Part shown: one piece after another, positions 8,227-17,249 of the stretch
How positions within the stretch are numbered: position 1 is the stretch's first letter
Layout: each line of letters begins with the position of its first letter
From: an uncultured Porphyromonadaceae bacterium
Lineage (GTDB): Bacteria > Bacteroidota > Bacteroidia > Bacteroidales > Muribaculaceae
Assembly: GCA_946414395.1 (NCBI GenBank)
Contig: CAMKOE010000016.1
Coordinates: forward strand, 1 to 49,459
DNA: 49,459 bases
Direction: 5' to 3'
Made by a program: the position numbers and the translations under genes
Notes under the pieces: model-generated
Seen by the model: only the letters and a program-made list of their open reading frames with translations
Databases searched by the model: none
What the model was told of the DNA's origin: nothing

Positions 8227-9198
8227 TTAATAGGACTGGAGGGCGAAGGTGAGGCGGTCGAAGCGGCGGTCGTTGAGGTCTTGACGGGAAATGTAGTAAT
8301 AGATGCTGCCGCAGTCGCCAAGCATGACGCCGTCGTCGTTCACCTCGTCGGAGGTCAACTGGAGCAACAGCACATTTTCGTTGGAGTTGTCAACAATCAC
8401 GTCTTGAATTAACTGGGCGTGGCCGAGCATCAGACCAATCCCCAACGCCTCGTTAAGGTAGTCGCCGCCCAGGTGCTCATAGGCGACAAAATACTCGTCC
8501 CAGTGGTCAACGAGGTATTGCTTGTCGGCGCTATCGTTGAGCAGTTCGCTGAATGACGGGTAACTGAGATGAAGGGTGAATTGCACGGCGCGCTCGGTGA
8601 GGCATTCGTCCTCGGCCAGCGCCTCGGGGCAGGTGGCACGGTGCAGGCTCTCGTTCGGGACATCAAAGTAGAGCACGCGTGCCCCGCCTGTCGAGTTGTC
8701 CCACGGCTGCTCGCTCATCTGGTAGAAAAAGTACAGCATGCCTGACGGCGGGAGCAGGTGATCCTTGTCCAGGGGTGCGATCTCGGCGCAATTGACCTGC
8801 ATCATCAATGACAACGGGCGTCCCTGCTTGTCGATGGGCCACTCGAAGCCCTCGGGCACATCGGGCAGGCCACCATATTTGCTGGCGCCTGTTGGCAGCG
8901 GTTGGGTAGCCCCTTCAGCGAAATTGATGCCGATGCGAGCGCGCTCGCAGGCCTTCAACATGCCCTCGATGTGGTCGATCGCGTCTTCGTCCAGCGGCTG
9001 CTCGGCTGCCGCACTAACGTCTTGCCTGCCCTCGGCCACGGCATTCCATGCAAACGCCGCCAGTGGCAAGGCCACGCTCAGCAGGGTGAAAAGCACTTTC
9101 AAGCGGCCACTGCACTTGGGCAGTAGCGTGGCCACTGCAACCATCACCGCCAGCAGCGCAAGATATACAATCCAGAACCATTTCTTGACCATAGACAT
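8227..9198 (-). CDS. DUF1963 (YwqG-like) protein with N-terminal membrane segments
   Basis: 323 residues from ATG 9198; a TTG start at 9222 is possible but lacks support. Two hydrophobic stretches (about residues 5-25 and 35-53) precede a soluble domain. That domain matches DUF1963/YwqG: KYGGLPDVPEGFEWP, LMMQVNCAEIAPLD, LPPSGMLYFFYQ, then YLNEALGIGLMLGHAQ and LLLLQLTSDEVNDDGVMLGDCGSIYYYIS. YwqG proteins have no established enzymatic role. The membrane anchor is unusual for the family and would hold the domain at the inner membrane. A CAAAGGTA string at 9242-9249 gives a minus-strand -7 box upstream. Confidence 0.8.
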   Translation of the reverse strand: MSMVKKWFWIVYLALLAVMVAVATLLPKCSGRLKVLFTLLSVALPLAAFAWNAVAEGRQDVSAAAEQPLDEDAIDHIEGMLKACERARIGINFAEGATQPLPTGASKYGGLPDVPEGFEWPIDKQGRPLSLMMQVNCAEIAPLDKDHLLPPSGMLYFFYQMSEQPWDNSTGGARVLYFDVPNESLHRATCPEALAEDECLTERAVQFTLHLSYPSFSELLNDSADKQYLVDHWDEYFVAYEHLGGDYLNEALGIGLMLGHAQLIQDVIVDNSNENVLLLQLTSDEVNDDGVMLGDCGSIYYYISRQDLNDRRFDRLTFALQSY

Positions 9199-9294
9199 TC
9201 GGTTTTTAAGTGGAAAAAACAAGCCTTATATTACCTATGAGCAAAGGTATTGTCATTTTTTTATTTAATAAAGGTTAATTCGCTGTTTTTTATG

Positions 9295-9302
9295 TACCTT
9301 TG
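9295..9302 (+). promoter_or_regulatory. Bacteroidetes -7 box for the Tricorn-like protease gene
   Basis: TACCTTTG matches TAnnTTTG and lies 34 bases before the ATG at 9336. A -33 element is not clear in the T-rich DNA upstream. The box supports the 9336 start over an in-frame TTG at 9300. Confidence 0.6.
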
Positions 9303-9335
9303 TCGCAAACTAATAACCAATCTATTCATTACGCT

Positions 9336-12300
9336 ATGAGTATCAAGAGAAAAGTGAGTGTGATTGCCGGGCTATTGCTGGCAATCGGCGCTACGGCCCA
9401 GACCAATCCCTTGTGGATGCGCTACAGCGCCATTTCGCCCGATGGCCAGACCATCGCGTTCTCCTATCAGGGTGACTTGTTTACTGTTCCTGTCCAGGGC
9501 GGTACGGCCCGCCAGTTGACCACCAATGCGGCCTATGATGCCTATCCCGTGTGGAGCCCCAGCGGCAAGGACATCGCCTTTGCATCGGCCCGCGAGGGCA
9601 GCCTCGACGTGTACATCGTGAATAAGGACGGTGGCACGCCCACGCGGCTGACCACCGATAGCGGCAACGAGACGCCGCTGTGTTTCCTCGACGACGGCAC
9701 GGTGCTGGTCGAGGCCACTGGCATGCCCACTGCACAGTCCATCCTGTTTGCCAGCCGCTCGTTCCCGCAGGTGTACCAGGTGAACACCGCCGGCTCGGGA
9801 CGCATGCGCTTGTTCTCGGCCCTGCCCATGCAGGACCTGAGCGTCAACAGCCGTGGCGACATCCTGTATCACGACATCAAGGGCTATGAGGACCCCTTCC
9901 GCAAGCATCACACGTCGTCCATCACGCGCGACGTGTGGCTCAAGCGCGATGGCCAGTTCACCAAACTGACGACCTTCAACGGCGAGGACCGCACCCCCCG
10001 CTGGGCCCCCGACGGCCAGTCCTATTACTATCTGAGTGAGCAGGATGGCACGTTCAATGTCTATAAGAACACCATCGGCGGCAAGGCCAAGCAACTCACC
10101 CGTCACGAGAAGAATCCCGTGCGCTTCCTCACTGTAGCCGCCAACGGCACCTTGTGCTATGGCTATAATGGCGAAATCTATACACTGCGAGAAGGTGAGG
10201 AACCCCACCGGGTCGATATCACCATCGCTGCCGACCAGACCGAGAAGGAACTCGTGCGCCAGATCAGATCCAGCGGCGCGACGGCCATCAGCGTGTCGCC
10301 CAGCGGCAAGGAAGTGGCCTTTGTGATGCACGGCGACGTATATGTGACGTCGGTTGACTACAAGACCACCAAGCAGGTGACCAACACCCCTGAGCAGGAG
10401 CGCACCATCGACTTTTCTCCCGATGGCCGCAGCATCGTCTATGACAGCGAGCGCGACGGCATGTGGCAGATCTACCAGACCACCATCAAGAACAAGGATG
10501 AGAAACTGTTCACCTATGCCACCGACCTCGAGGAGCAGCAGTTGACCAACACGGGCAAGACCAGCATCCAGCCCACCTATAGCCCCGACGGCAAGAGCGT
10601 GGCCTTCCTGGAGAACCGCAACACCCTGCGTGCTGTCGATGTCAAGAGCAAGGCGGTGCGCACCCTGATGGACGGCAAGTACATCTACTCCTACAGCGAC
10701 GGCGACGTCTGGTATGAGTGGAGTCCCGACAGCCGTTGGCTCATTTCGTCCTACATCGGCACCGGTGGATGGAACAGCCAGGACATCGCCCTAGTCAATG
10801 CCAGCGGCAACGGCGAGGTGCACAACCTCACCGAGAGCGGCTATAACGAGGGCAATGGCAAGTGGGTGCTCGGCGGCAAGGCGATGATTTTCACCAGCGA
10901 CCGCGCGGGATTCCGCAGCCACGGCAGTTGGGGCACCGAGGACGATGTTTACATCATGTTCTTTGACCTGGATGCCTATGAGCGCTTCAGGATGACCAAG
11001 GAGGAAAAGGTCCTGCGCGAGGAGGCCGAGAAGGAGGCTAAGAAACAGACCGCCGACAAGGAGGCCGCCTCCAAGAAAAAATCCGACAAGAAAAAGAAGG
11101 GCAAGGCCGCCAGCGAGGACAAGCCCGCCGTGCCCGCCCTGCAGTTTGACCTGGAGAATTGCCGCGACCGCATCGTGAGACTCACGGTGAACTCCTCGCG
11201 CCTGGGCGACATGGTGCTGAGCAATGGCGGCGACACGCTGTACTACCAGGCTGCCTTTGAGGGCGGCATGGACCTGTGGAAACACGACCTGCGGGAGCAG
11301 AAGACCGAAATCGTTCTCAAGGACGTGGGCTATGGCCCCATGATGGCCGACAAGGCGGGCAAGAACCTGTTCCTGTGCGCCGGCAGCGGCATCAAGAAGA
11401 TCGACCTGGCCAAGGGCAAGCCCGAGGCCGTCAACTTTGAGGCCAACTTCAACTACCGCCCCCAGGAGGAGCGTGAGTATATCTTCAACCACATCTGGCA
11501 ACAGGTCAAGGACAAATTCTACGTCGAGGACATCCACGGCGTGGACTGGGAGTATTACCGCAACAACTATGAGCGCTTCCTGCCCTATATCAACAACAAC
11601 TACGACTTCCGCGACATGCTCAGCGAGATGCTGGGCGAGTTGAACGGCTCCCACACCGGTGCCCGTTACAACCCCGCCGGGCCGACACTCAAGACGGCCG
11701 CTCTGGGCCTCTTCCTGGACGACACTTACCAGGGTAAGGGCCTGCGTGTCGAGGAGGTCATCAAGCGGGGCCCCTTTGCCGTGAAGAAGACGGGCGTCAC
11801 TGCCGGCTGCATCATCGAGAAGATTGACGGCAACGAGATCGCCCCTGGCGAGGACTACAACTGGATGCTCGACGGCAAGGCTGGCAAGCCCATCCGCGTC
11901 GGTGTGTTCGACCCCAAGGCCAACAAGCGCTTTGACGTCACCGTCAAGGCCATTAGCAAGGGCGAGCAGCAGGAGTTGCTCTACCGTCGCTGGGTTGACC
12001 GCAACCGTGCGCTGGTCGATAGCCTCTCGGGCGGGCAACTGGCCTATGTCCACGTCAAGGAGATGGACAGCGAGAGTTTCCGCACCGTCTATCGCGAACT
12101 GTTGAACGACAAGAACCGCAACCGCAAGGCAGTCATCGTCGATGAGCGCCACAACGGCGGCGGCTGGCTGCATGATGACCTGTGCACCCTGCTCAGCGGC
12201 AAGCAGTACCAGAGTTTTGTGCCCCACGGGCAGTATGTCGGCGCCGACCCCTTCAACAAGTGGACCAAGCCCTCATGTGTGCTCATGTGCGAGGATGACT

Positions 12301-12581
12301 ACAGCAACGGTCACGGTTTCCCGTGGGTCTATAAGGAACTGGGCATCGGTAAACTCATCGGCACGCCGGTTGCCGGTACGATGACTGCCGTGTGGTGGGA
12401 GACGTTGATTGATCCGACGCTCATCTTCGGCATCCCTCAGGTGGGCTGCCGTGACATGCGTGGAAACTTCTGCGAGAACACCGAACTCCTGCCCGACGTT
12501 GAGGTCTATAACACCCCCGAGGACTACCTCACCGGCCACGACCGCCAACTCGAGCGTGCCATCCAGGAGATGATGAAATAA
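9336..12581 (+). CDS. Tricorn-like S41 family protease, exported
   Basis: 1081 residues from ATG 9336. MSIKRKVSVIAGLLLAIGATAQ is a signal peptide. Residues of about 25-560 hold repeated PD40/WD40-like propeller blades (YDAYPVWSPSGKDIAFAS, RTIDFSPDGRSIVYDSERDG, IQPTYSPDGKSVAFLENRN). A Lys/Glu-rich insert at about 565-605 (EKEAKKQTADKEAASKKKSDKKKKGK) precedes the Tricorn core. A PDZ domain follows (TAGCIIEKIDGNEIAPGEDY), then the S41 serine protease region (KAVIVDERHNGGGWLHDDL, and VLMCEDDYSNGHGFPW, which holds the likely nucleophile Ser). Archaeal Tricorn trims peptides; exported Bacteroidetes homologues are thought to degrade peptides in the envelope. Length and domain order fit the family. 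It stands alone and ends at a strong hairpin. Confidence 0.93.
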   Translation: MSIKRKVSVIAGLLLAIGATAQTNPLWMRYSAISPDGQTIAFSYQGDLFTVPVQGGTARQLTTNAAYDAYPVWSPSGKDIAFASAREGSLDVYIVNKDGGTPTRLTTDSGNETPLCFLDDGTVLVEATGMPTAQSILFASRSFPQVYQVNTAGSGRMRLFSALPMQDLSVNSRGDILYHDIKGYEDPFRKHHTSSITRDVWLKRDGQFTKLTTFNGEDRTPRWAPDGQSYYYLSEQDGTFNVYKNTIGGKAKQLTRHEKNPVRFLTVAANGTLCYGYNGEIYTLREGEEPHRVDITIAADQTEKELVRQIRSSGATAISVSPSGKEVAFVMHGDVYVTSVDYKTTKQVTNTPEQERTIDFSPDGRSIVYDSERDGMWQIYQTTIKNKDEKLFTYATDLEEQQLTNTGKTSIQPTYSPDGKSVAFLENRNTLRAVDVKSKAVRTLMDGKYIYSYSDGDVWYEWSPDSRWLISSYIGTGGWNSQDIALVNASGNGEVHNLTESGYNEGNGKWVLGGKAMIFTSDRAGFRSHGSWGTEDDVYIMFFDLDAYERFRMTKEEKVLREEAEKEAKKQTADKEAASKKKSDKKKKGKAASEDKPAVPALQFDLENCRDRIVRLTVNSSRLGDMVLSNGGDTLYYQAAFEGGMDLWKHDLREQKTEIVLKDVGYGPMMADKAGKNLFLCAGSGIKKIDLAKGKPEAVNFEANFNYRPQEEREYIFNHIWQQVKDKFYVEDIHGVDWEYYRNNYERFLPYINNNYDFRDMLSEMLGELNGSHTGARYNPAGPTLKTAALGLFLDDTYQGKGLRVEEVIKRGPFAVKKTGVTAGCIIEKIDGNEIAPGEDYNWMLDGKAGKPIRVGVFDPKANKRFDVTVKAISKGEQQELLYRRWVDRNRALVDSLSGGQLAYVHVKEMDSESFRTVYRELLNDKNRNRKAVIVDERHNGGGWLHDDLCTLLSGKQYQSFVPHGQYVGADPFNKWTKPSCVLMCEDDYSNGHGFPWVYKELGIGKLIGTPVAGTMTAVWWETLIDPTLIFGIPQVGCRDMRGNFCENTELLPDVEVYNTPEDYLTGHDRQLERAIQEMMK

Positions 12582-12604
12582 CCAGCCACTGCTATATGGC
12601 AATG

Positions 12605-12662
12605 AACCAGGAAGGGCAACCGCCTGTCGGGGAATGACAGAATGCGGTTGCCCTTCCTGGTT
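12605..12662. terminator. Bidirectional terminator hairpin
   Basis: A perfect 19-bp inverted repeat (12605-12623 with 12644-12662) and an inner CTGTC/GACAG stem lie between two convergent genes ending at 12581 and 12698. The palindrome could serve both strands; the T-tracts are weak. Confidence 0.7.
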
Positions 12663-12697
12663 GTCCAGTCAATGGGTGCGGGGTGGGGTGATGGCGG

Positions 12698-13711
12698 CTA
12701 GATGCTGTTCCCGGCCTCGCCCGATTCCGATGGCTCGGCGATCACGCCTCCGGCATTTTCTGGTCCCCAGTCGCGGTAGCGTGCCCACACGTGGAGCCAC
12801 GTGCGCGCGATGGAATCCACGGCGTCAGCCATCAGTTTGGAACTGTATTCCTCAAAGCGTTTATAGACTTCACTCTTCGTGTATTTGGTCCATGTGCAGT
12901 TCCCCAATTCGTCGGGCACCATCTCATGCGCCAGCAGGTAGGAAAATTCGGTCACGGCCTTGATGTACTTGGCCGCGTCATACTTTGAATTGCCCCAATT
13001 ATAGACAAAGGGCCGTGAAATGATCTTTTCCTCGACCGTCTTGATGAGGCTGGTCATTTTCCCGGTAGCCAGCGGATAGCCGTCGGGGTCATAGAAGAAA
13101 CGCAGGTTGTCCATGTCGATGCGGTAGGAGGCCCTCACTTCCGCCTCCCATTGTTCCTCAATGGCCGTGTGGATCTTGGCCAGATTGCGCTTGTCGCAAT
13201 GCAGGGGCATGTGGGCATCGGCAATGTAGTGGCTCAGGATGAAGAAGCGCAACGACATGTGGGTGGAAGACGGGCTGATGGGGTTTCCCTTCTCCTCGCG
13301 GTACTGGATCTTGAAGTTGTCCACAATGGTATGGCACATGGCGTTGCAGCGGTCCACGACGTTGCCGCCCACAAAGACGAACGATTCATCAAACAACGGG
13401 GATTCTTTCTTCATCAGGTTGTAGATTTCCATCGTCTTGGGCAGGGTCATGAATTTCTCGGTCACTACCAGCGGGTCGCCTATCGAGTATTTCGCGCCAT
13501 GGCTCGTGCCCTGGTCAAAGAACACCTGGTCGGGGTACCATGCACCTTGCACGACAAAATCGCGGTAATTCTTGAACCAGCGCACCAGGCTTCGGGCATA
13601 GTGCGCCACCCGTTGCGGTTCCTTGGCGCGGCCTTCAGTCTCGGGGAGATTGGCCATTTCAAGGCGTTTCATGGCCATCATGGCCAACCATGCATGTGTA
13701 TATTGCTTCAT
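12698..13711 (-). CDS. Zinc-dependent phospholipase C / S1-P1 nuclease-like protein
   Basis: 337 residues. The start MKQYTHAWLAMMAMKRLEMAN has the early His typical of the phospholipase C/P1 nuclease fold. The central FFILSHYIADAHMPLHCDKRN carries the H-x3-D-x-H-x3-H metal-binding pattern, and AWYPDQVFFDQGTSHG may add ligands. Family members hydrolyse phospholipids or single-stranded nucleic acids using three zinc ions; the sequence alone does not settle which. Unlike most secreted relatives, no signal peptide is evident, so the location is uncertain. A -7 box on the minus strand (TAACTTTG, 13765-13758) precedes the start. Confidence 0.65.
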   Translation of the reverse strand: MKQYTHAWLAMMAMKRLEMANLPETEGRAKEPQRVAHYARSLVRWFKNYRDFVVQGAWYPDQVFFDQGTSHGAKYSIGDPLVVTEKFMTLPKTMEIYNLMKKESPLFDESFVFVGGNVVDRCNAMCHTIVDNFKIQYREEKGNPISPSSTHMSLRFFILSHYIADAHMPLHCDKRNLAKIHTAIEEQWEAEVRASYRIDMDNLRFFYDPDGYPLATGKMTSLIKTVEEKIISRPFVYNWGNSKYDAAKYIKAVTEFSYLLAHEMVPDELGNCTWTKYTKSEVYKRFEEYSSKLMADAVDSIARTWLHVWARYRDWGPENAGGVIAEPSESGEAGNSI

Positions 13712-13832
13712 AAGGGTTAAAGATTTGAAGATGGTTTCACATTATGTGTTATCGGTACAAAGTTAATTCTTTTTCCGATAATCGAGGCTGAATATGAAAG
13801 AAAATCGCTCCTGGAGGCCTGTCTTGAGGCTT

Positions 13833-14708
13833 TCACTTGAGGTAGCGGGCAAAGAATTGCCATATTTCCTCGCCCGTGTCGATGTCGGCCGTGTGCCACG
13901 AGTGGACGCCGCCGATGACCTCATAGAGCCACACGTCACAGCCTGTCGTGGGACTGCTGTAGCGGTGCTTGACGACGGGGTGGCCGTCGCTGCCCTTGAG
14001 ACTCTCGACACGCTCTTGCTCATAGCCCGTGCAGCGGTTGCGTGCCACCCAGTAGCCGATGGCCACGGGAACGGGCAAATAGGCACCCCAGCCGCCCTTG
14101 TCCTGCATGTCGCCCGTCCATTCGCTCACGCGGTCCTCGGTGCCGTGGATTTCCATCAGCGGGATGGGGCGCGGGGCTTGCATCGTCTGGTAGGTCCACG
14201 CCATTGTCAGACCGGCGATGGGCGCCACGGCGACAAAGACGTCCTGCATGCTGTAGGCCATCAGGTAACACATCTCGCCGCCGTTGGACATGCCGGTGAG
14301 GAAGGCGTTCTTGCGGCTCAGGTGATAGCGTCGTTGGACATGGCGGGCGATGCGGCACAAGGCCTTCACGTCGTCAACCTTCCACCCCTGCTGGAAGGGG
14401 TAGCCCACATTCCAACTGGGCTGCCCCTCGGGGTCTTTTAATCCTTGGGGAATGCACACGGCGAACTGGTGACGGTCGGCAGCGGCAACCATCGGGTTCT
14501 CGCGCCAGATGCCCGCCCCATATCCGTGCAAGATCACCACCAGGGGAGCGTCCGCCGGCAGTCCGTCGGGCAGATACATTTCCCAGTGGCGCATGTGCCC
14601 ATCGACCTTGACCGAGTCGGCAACAAAGCGTCCCGCCAGGCAGGGCATCGCGGCCATCGACAGGGCAAGGAGCATCAGTATGTTTATCAGTCCGCTTCTC
14701 ATCTGCAT
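13833..14708 (-). CDS. Exported alpha/beta-hydrolase esterase (PHB depolymerase / LpqC-like family)
   Basis: 291 residues beginning MQMRSGLINILMLLALSMAAMPCLAG, a signal peptide. RHWEMYLPDGLPADAPLVVILHGYGAG supplies the oxyanion-hole HG motif, TGMSNGGEMCYLMAY the G-x-S-x-G nucleophile elbow, and GVHSWHTAD the catalytic His near the C-terminus; MEIHGTEDRVSEWTG holds the likely acid. This arrangement is typical of the PHB-depolymerase/feruloyl-esterase clan (CE1-like). Bacteroidales members deacylate plant polysaccharide side chains or similar esters in the periplasm or outside the cell. The exact substrate is not shown. It ends 121 bases from the start of the nuclease-like gene and follows the permease gene on the same strand. 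Confidence 0.82.
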   Translation of the reverse strand: MQMRSGLINILMLLALSMAAMPCLAGRFVADSVKVDGHMRHWEMYLPDGLPADAPLVVILHGYGAGIWRENPMVAAADRHQFAVCIPQGLKDPEGQPSWNVGYPFQQGWKVDDVKALCRIARHVQRRYHLSRKNAFLTGMSNGGEMCYLMAYSMQDVFVAVAPIAGLTMAWTYQTMQAPRPIPLMEIHGTEDRVSEWTGDMQDKGGWGAYLPVPVAIGYWVARNRCTGYEQERVESLKGSDGHPVVKHRYSSPTTGCDVWLYEVIGGVHSWHTADIDTGEEIWQFFARYLK

Positions 14709-14715
14709 CTTAACG

Positions 14716-15942
14716 TTATGCCTTCTTGTCCTTGGAGATGACGAGGTTGAGGATGACGCCGACCACGGCCGAGAGGCCGATGCCGCTCAGCGAGAATGAG
14801 CCCATCGGGATGACGGCACCGCCGATGCCCAGCGTCAGGACCACACTAGCGATGATGATGTTGCGCGTCTGGTTCAAGTCCACCTTGTTGTTGATGAGGT
14901 TCTGAATGCCCACGGCGGCAATCGAGCCGAACAGCAGCAGCATGATGCCGCCCAGCACGGCACTGGGAATGCTCTGCAACACGGCGCTCAACTTGCCGAT
15001 GATCGAGAAGACGATGGCCGTGCCCGCGGCGATGCGGATGACAGCCGGGCTAGTGATGCGCGTGATCTGCATGGCGCCGGTCACCTCGCTGTAGGTAGTC
15101 ACGGGAGGGCCGCCAAAGAGCGATGCGGCCATGCATGCCAGGCCGTCGCCCAGCATGGTGCGGTGCAGGCCGGGATCCTTGACGAAGTCCTTGCCGGCCA
15201 CGGCGCCCACCACATACACGTCGCCGATGTGCTCAATCACGGGGGCGATGGCAACGGGTATCATGAACAGGAAGGGTTCCCAGGCAAATTGTGGCAACTG
15301 GAAGTGGCTGACACTCTGTGGCAGGGCGAACCACGGGGCTGTGCCCACGGCCGACACATCGACCACACCCATCAGCCAGGCTGCGATATAGCCCACGATG
15401 ATGCCACACACCACCGGGACCAGTTTGACAAGACCGCGTCCCAGCACGAGCACGAGAATGGATGTCAATAGCGAGATGAAGGCCAGCAGCCAGTTCTCCT
15501 TGGCCATGTTGACGGCAGCGGGGGCCAGCGACAGGCCGATGCAGATGATGACTGGCCCGATAACCACTGGCGGGAACAGGCGGTCGAGCAACCTGCGACC
15601 CTGCCACTTGATGAGCGCCGACATCACAAAATAGACCAGCGCCACGCCCATGATGCTCGCCAGCGTGCCGGGCATGCCCCACTGCTGGGAGGCCGAGATG
15701 ATGGGAGCGATAAAGGCAAAACTGGAGCCTAAAAAAATGGGCACCTTACCTTTGGTGACCATGTGAAAGATAAAGGTGCCGATTCCGGCTGTGAACAATG
15801 CTGTCGCGGGATCCAACCCAACTAGCAGCGGTACTAGAACTGTTGACCCGAAGGCCACAAAAAGAAATTGGATACCCACGATTGTCTTTCTAGCCGAAGA
15901 CAACGCGGAAGCATCCATCGTCGTGTTATTCATATTGAACAT
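14716..15942 (-). CDS. uraA: NCS2 family uracil/xanthine permease
   Basis: 408 residues with about 12-14 membrane segments. Signatures include SARKTIVGIQFLFVAFGSTVLVPLLVGLDPATALFTAGIGTFIFH at the start, FLGSSFAFIAPI, the core IEHIGDVYVVGAVAGKDFVKDPGLHRTMLGDGLACMAASLFGGPPVTTYSEVTGAM with the conserved Glu of NCS2 carriers, and VLGGIMLLLFG. It imports a nucleobase, most likely uracil, by proton symport at the inner membrane. Xanthine or another base cannot be excluded. A minus-strand -7 box (TACCTTTG, 15968-15961) is positioned for a very short leader. It lies upstream of the esterase gene with 7 bases between them. Confidence 0.9.
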   Translation of the reverse strand: MFNMNNTTMDASALSSARKTIVGIQFLFVAFGSTVLVPLLVGLDPATALFTAGIGTFIFHMVTKGKVPIFLGSSFAFIAPIISASQQWGMPGTLASIMGVALVYFVMSALIKWQGRRLLDRLFPPVVIGPVIICIGLSLAPAAVNMAKENWLLAFISLLTSILVLVLGRGLVKLVPVVCGIIVGYIAAWLMGVVDVSAVGTAPWFALPQSVSHFQLPQFAWEPFLFMIPVAIAPVIEHIGDVYVVGAVAGKDFVKDPGLHRTMLGDGLACMAASLFGGPPVTTYSEVTGAMQITRITSPAVIRIAAGTAIVFSIIGKLSAVLQSIPSAVLGGIMLLLFGSIAAVGIQNLINNKVDLNQTRNIIIASVVLTLGIGGAVIPMGSFSLSGIGLSAVVGVILNLVISKDKKA

Positions 15943-16043
15943 GTTAATTAGAAAGTTTTACAAAGGTACTACCATTTTTCAATACTGGAAAAATTTTAGC
16001 CAAAAAAAACATTGCGGCCCGTGGTAATATGGTTTTGTCTCAC

Positions 16044-16051
16044 TACCTTTG
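16044..16051 (+). promoter_or_regulatory. -7 box almost abutting the AlkD-like start codon
   Basis: TACCTTTG ends five bases before ATG 16057. If transcription starts about seven bases after the box, the message begins at the start codon, that is, it is leaderless. Confidence 0.5.
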
Positions 16052-16056
16052 TGGCC

Positions 16057-16809
16057 ATGATGACGGCTAGTGAGATTATCGGGTATATGGAGTCGCTGCG
16101 CAACGAGGAGCAGCGGCAGGTGCTGATGCGGTTTTTCAAGACGGGACCGGGAGAGTATGGCGAGGGCGATGAATTCCTGGGGCTGAAGGTGCCGCAGACG
16201 CGTCAGGTCGTCAAACTCGCGGGCTGCGACATGCCTCTTGAGGAAGTGCCGGGGTTGCTGATGTCGCGCTGGCACGAGGTGAGGCTGTGCGGCCTGTTGC
16301 TGATGGTGGCGCGGTTTGGGAAACTGGCCACGAAGCGGCTGGCCGATGATGAACAGGCCATCCAGGGCCGCGACGAGATTGCGGGGATGTATCTGCAATA
16401 TGCCGAGCGGGCCAACAACTGGGACCTGGTGGATCTGTCGGCGCCGAAGATTCTGGGCCACTGGCTATTGCTGCCCTCGCGATTGGGCGAGAAGCGGGCC
16501 ATCGTCGATGAGTTGGCTGCCAGCGACAACTTGTGGCGCCAGCGCATGAGCATGGTGTGCACCTGGAAGACTTCCCAGCAGGGCGACCCGTCGTGGTGCC
16601 TGCGATATGCCGAGTGGCACCTGCGCCATCCCCACGACCTGATGCACAAGGCTGTGGGATGGATGCTGCGCGAGATGGGCAAGCGCTGTGGCATGGACCT
16701 GCTGCGGCAGTTCCTGGAGCGCCACGTCCACGAGATGCCGCGCACGGCGCTGCGCTATGCCATCGAGAAAATGTCTCCCGACGAACGGCAATACTGGCTC
16801 AACGCTTGA
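16057..16809 (+). CDS. DNA alkylation repair protein (AlkD-like HEAT-repeat glycosylase)
   Basis: 250 residues, start at ATG 16057 (or the adjacent 16060). An all-helical HEAT-like protein: RQVLMRFFKTGPGEYGEGDEFLGLKVPQTRQVVK is the typical AlkD entry, followed by LMSRWHEVRLCGLLLM, NNWDLVDLSAPKILGHWLL and LRYAEWHLRHPHDLMHKAVGWMLREMGKR. AlkD-type enzymes remove N3- and N7-alkylated purines without base flipping, using conserved Trp and Asp residues; the NNWDLVD segment holds the expected pair. It is monocistronic, on the opposite strand from the permease. The length fits the family. Confidence 0.88.
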   Translation: MMTASEIIGYMESLRNEEQRQVLMRFFKTGPGEYGEGDEFLGLKVPQTRQVVKLAGCDMPLEEVPGLLMSRWHEVRLCGLLLMVARFGKLATKRLADDEQAIQGRDEIAGMYLQYAERANNWDLVDLSAPKILGHWLLLPSRLGEKRAIVDELAASDNLWRQRMSMVCTWKTSQQGDPSWCLRYAEWHLRHPHDLMHKAVGWMLREMGKRCGMDLLRQFLERHVHEMPRTALRYAIEKMSPDERQYWLNA

Positions 16810-16879
16810 CGATAACTTTAATAAGGAAATAAATACAATAAGTGCAAATTATGGAACAGTGGTCGGTTGCTGATTGCAT

Positions 16880-17245
16880 TTATTGTTTACTTTTCTTGAC
16901 TCGTGGGGCGGACTGTTTCTTCACCAGGTCATAGGAGGCCTTGACCAACTGGCGGAGCATCGTGTCACCCACGTCGCTGCCAATGGCAACACTCATCCAG
17001 TGGCGCTTATTGCCATTGTAGGGGTCGTTGATGGCCTGGTAGCGCTCCTTGAGATCGGCGATCGTCTCGGGCTCCCCCTTGATGGTGATGAAGGTGAAAT
17101 CGTCGATGTTGAAGTAGCAGAACATGTGCCCCCCGACGTAGAACACGAGAATCGTGAACCTGCCCCGCGAGAATCTCTCGAAAGGGGTCGCCTCGGTCAC
17201 ACCGGGCAACGACAGACAATATTCGCGCAACTGCTCGATATCCAT
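16880..17245 (-). CDS. MmcQ/YjbR family protein
   Basis: 121 residues: MDIEQLREYCLSLPGVTEATPFERFSRGRFTILVF, then MFCYFNIDDFTFITIKGEPETIADLKERY, NKRHWMSVAI and a Lys-rich tail. This is the MmcQ/YjbR (CyaY-like fold) family, often described as DNA-binding, though its cellular role is not settled. No membrane segment or signal. It starts five bases after the stop of the carbonic anhydrase gene on the same strand, so the two are almost certainly co-transcribed. The family match and length are solid; the function is open. Confidence 0.85.
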   Translation of the reverse strand: MDIEQLREYCLSLPGVTEATPFERFSRGRFTILVFYVGGHMFCYFNIDDFTFITIKGEPETIADLKERYQAINDPYNGNKRHWMSVAIGSDVGDTMLRQLVKASYDLVKKQSAPRVKKSKQ

Positions 17246-17249
17246 GCTT

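Noticed and set aside
10791-12227. A 478-codon open frame antisense to the Tricorn-like gene
   Set aside because: It is the shadow of a GC-rich coding strand with low-complexity Val/Leu/Ala composition, no family match and no start signals; the sense protein has clear domains.
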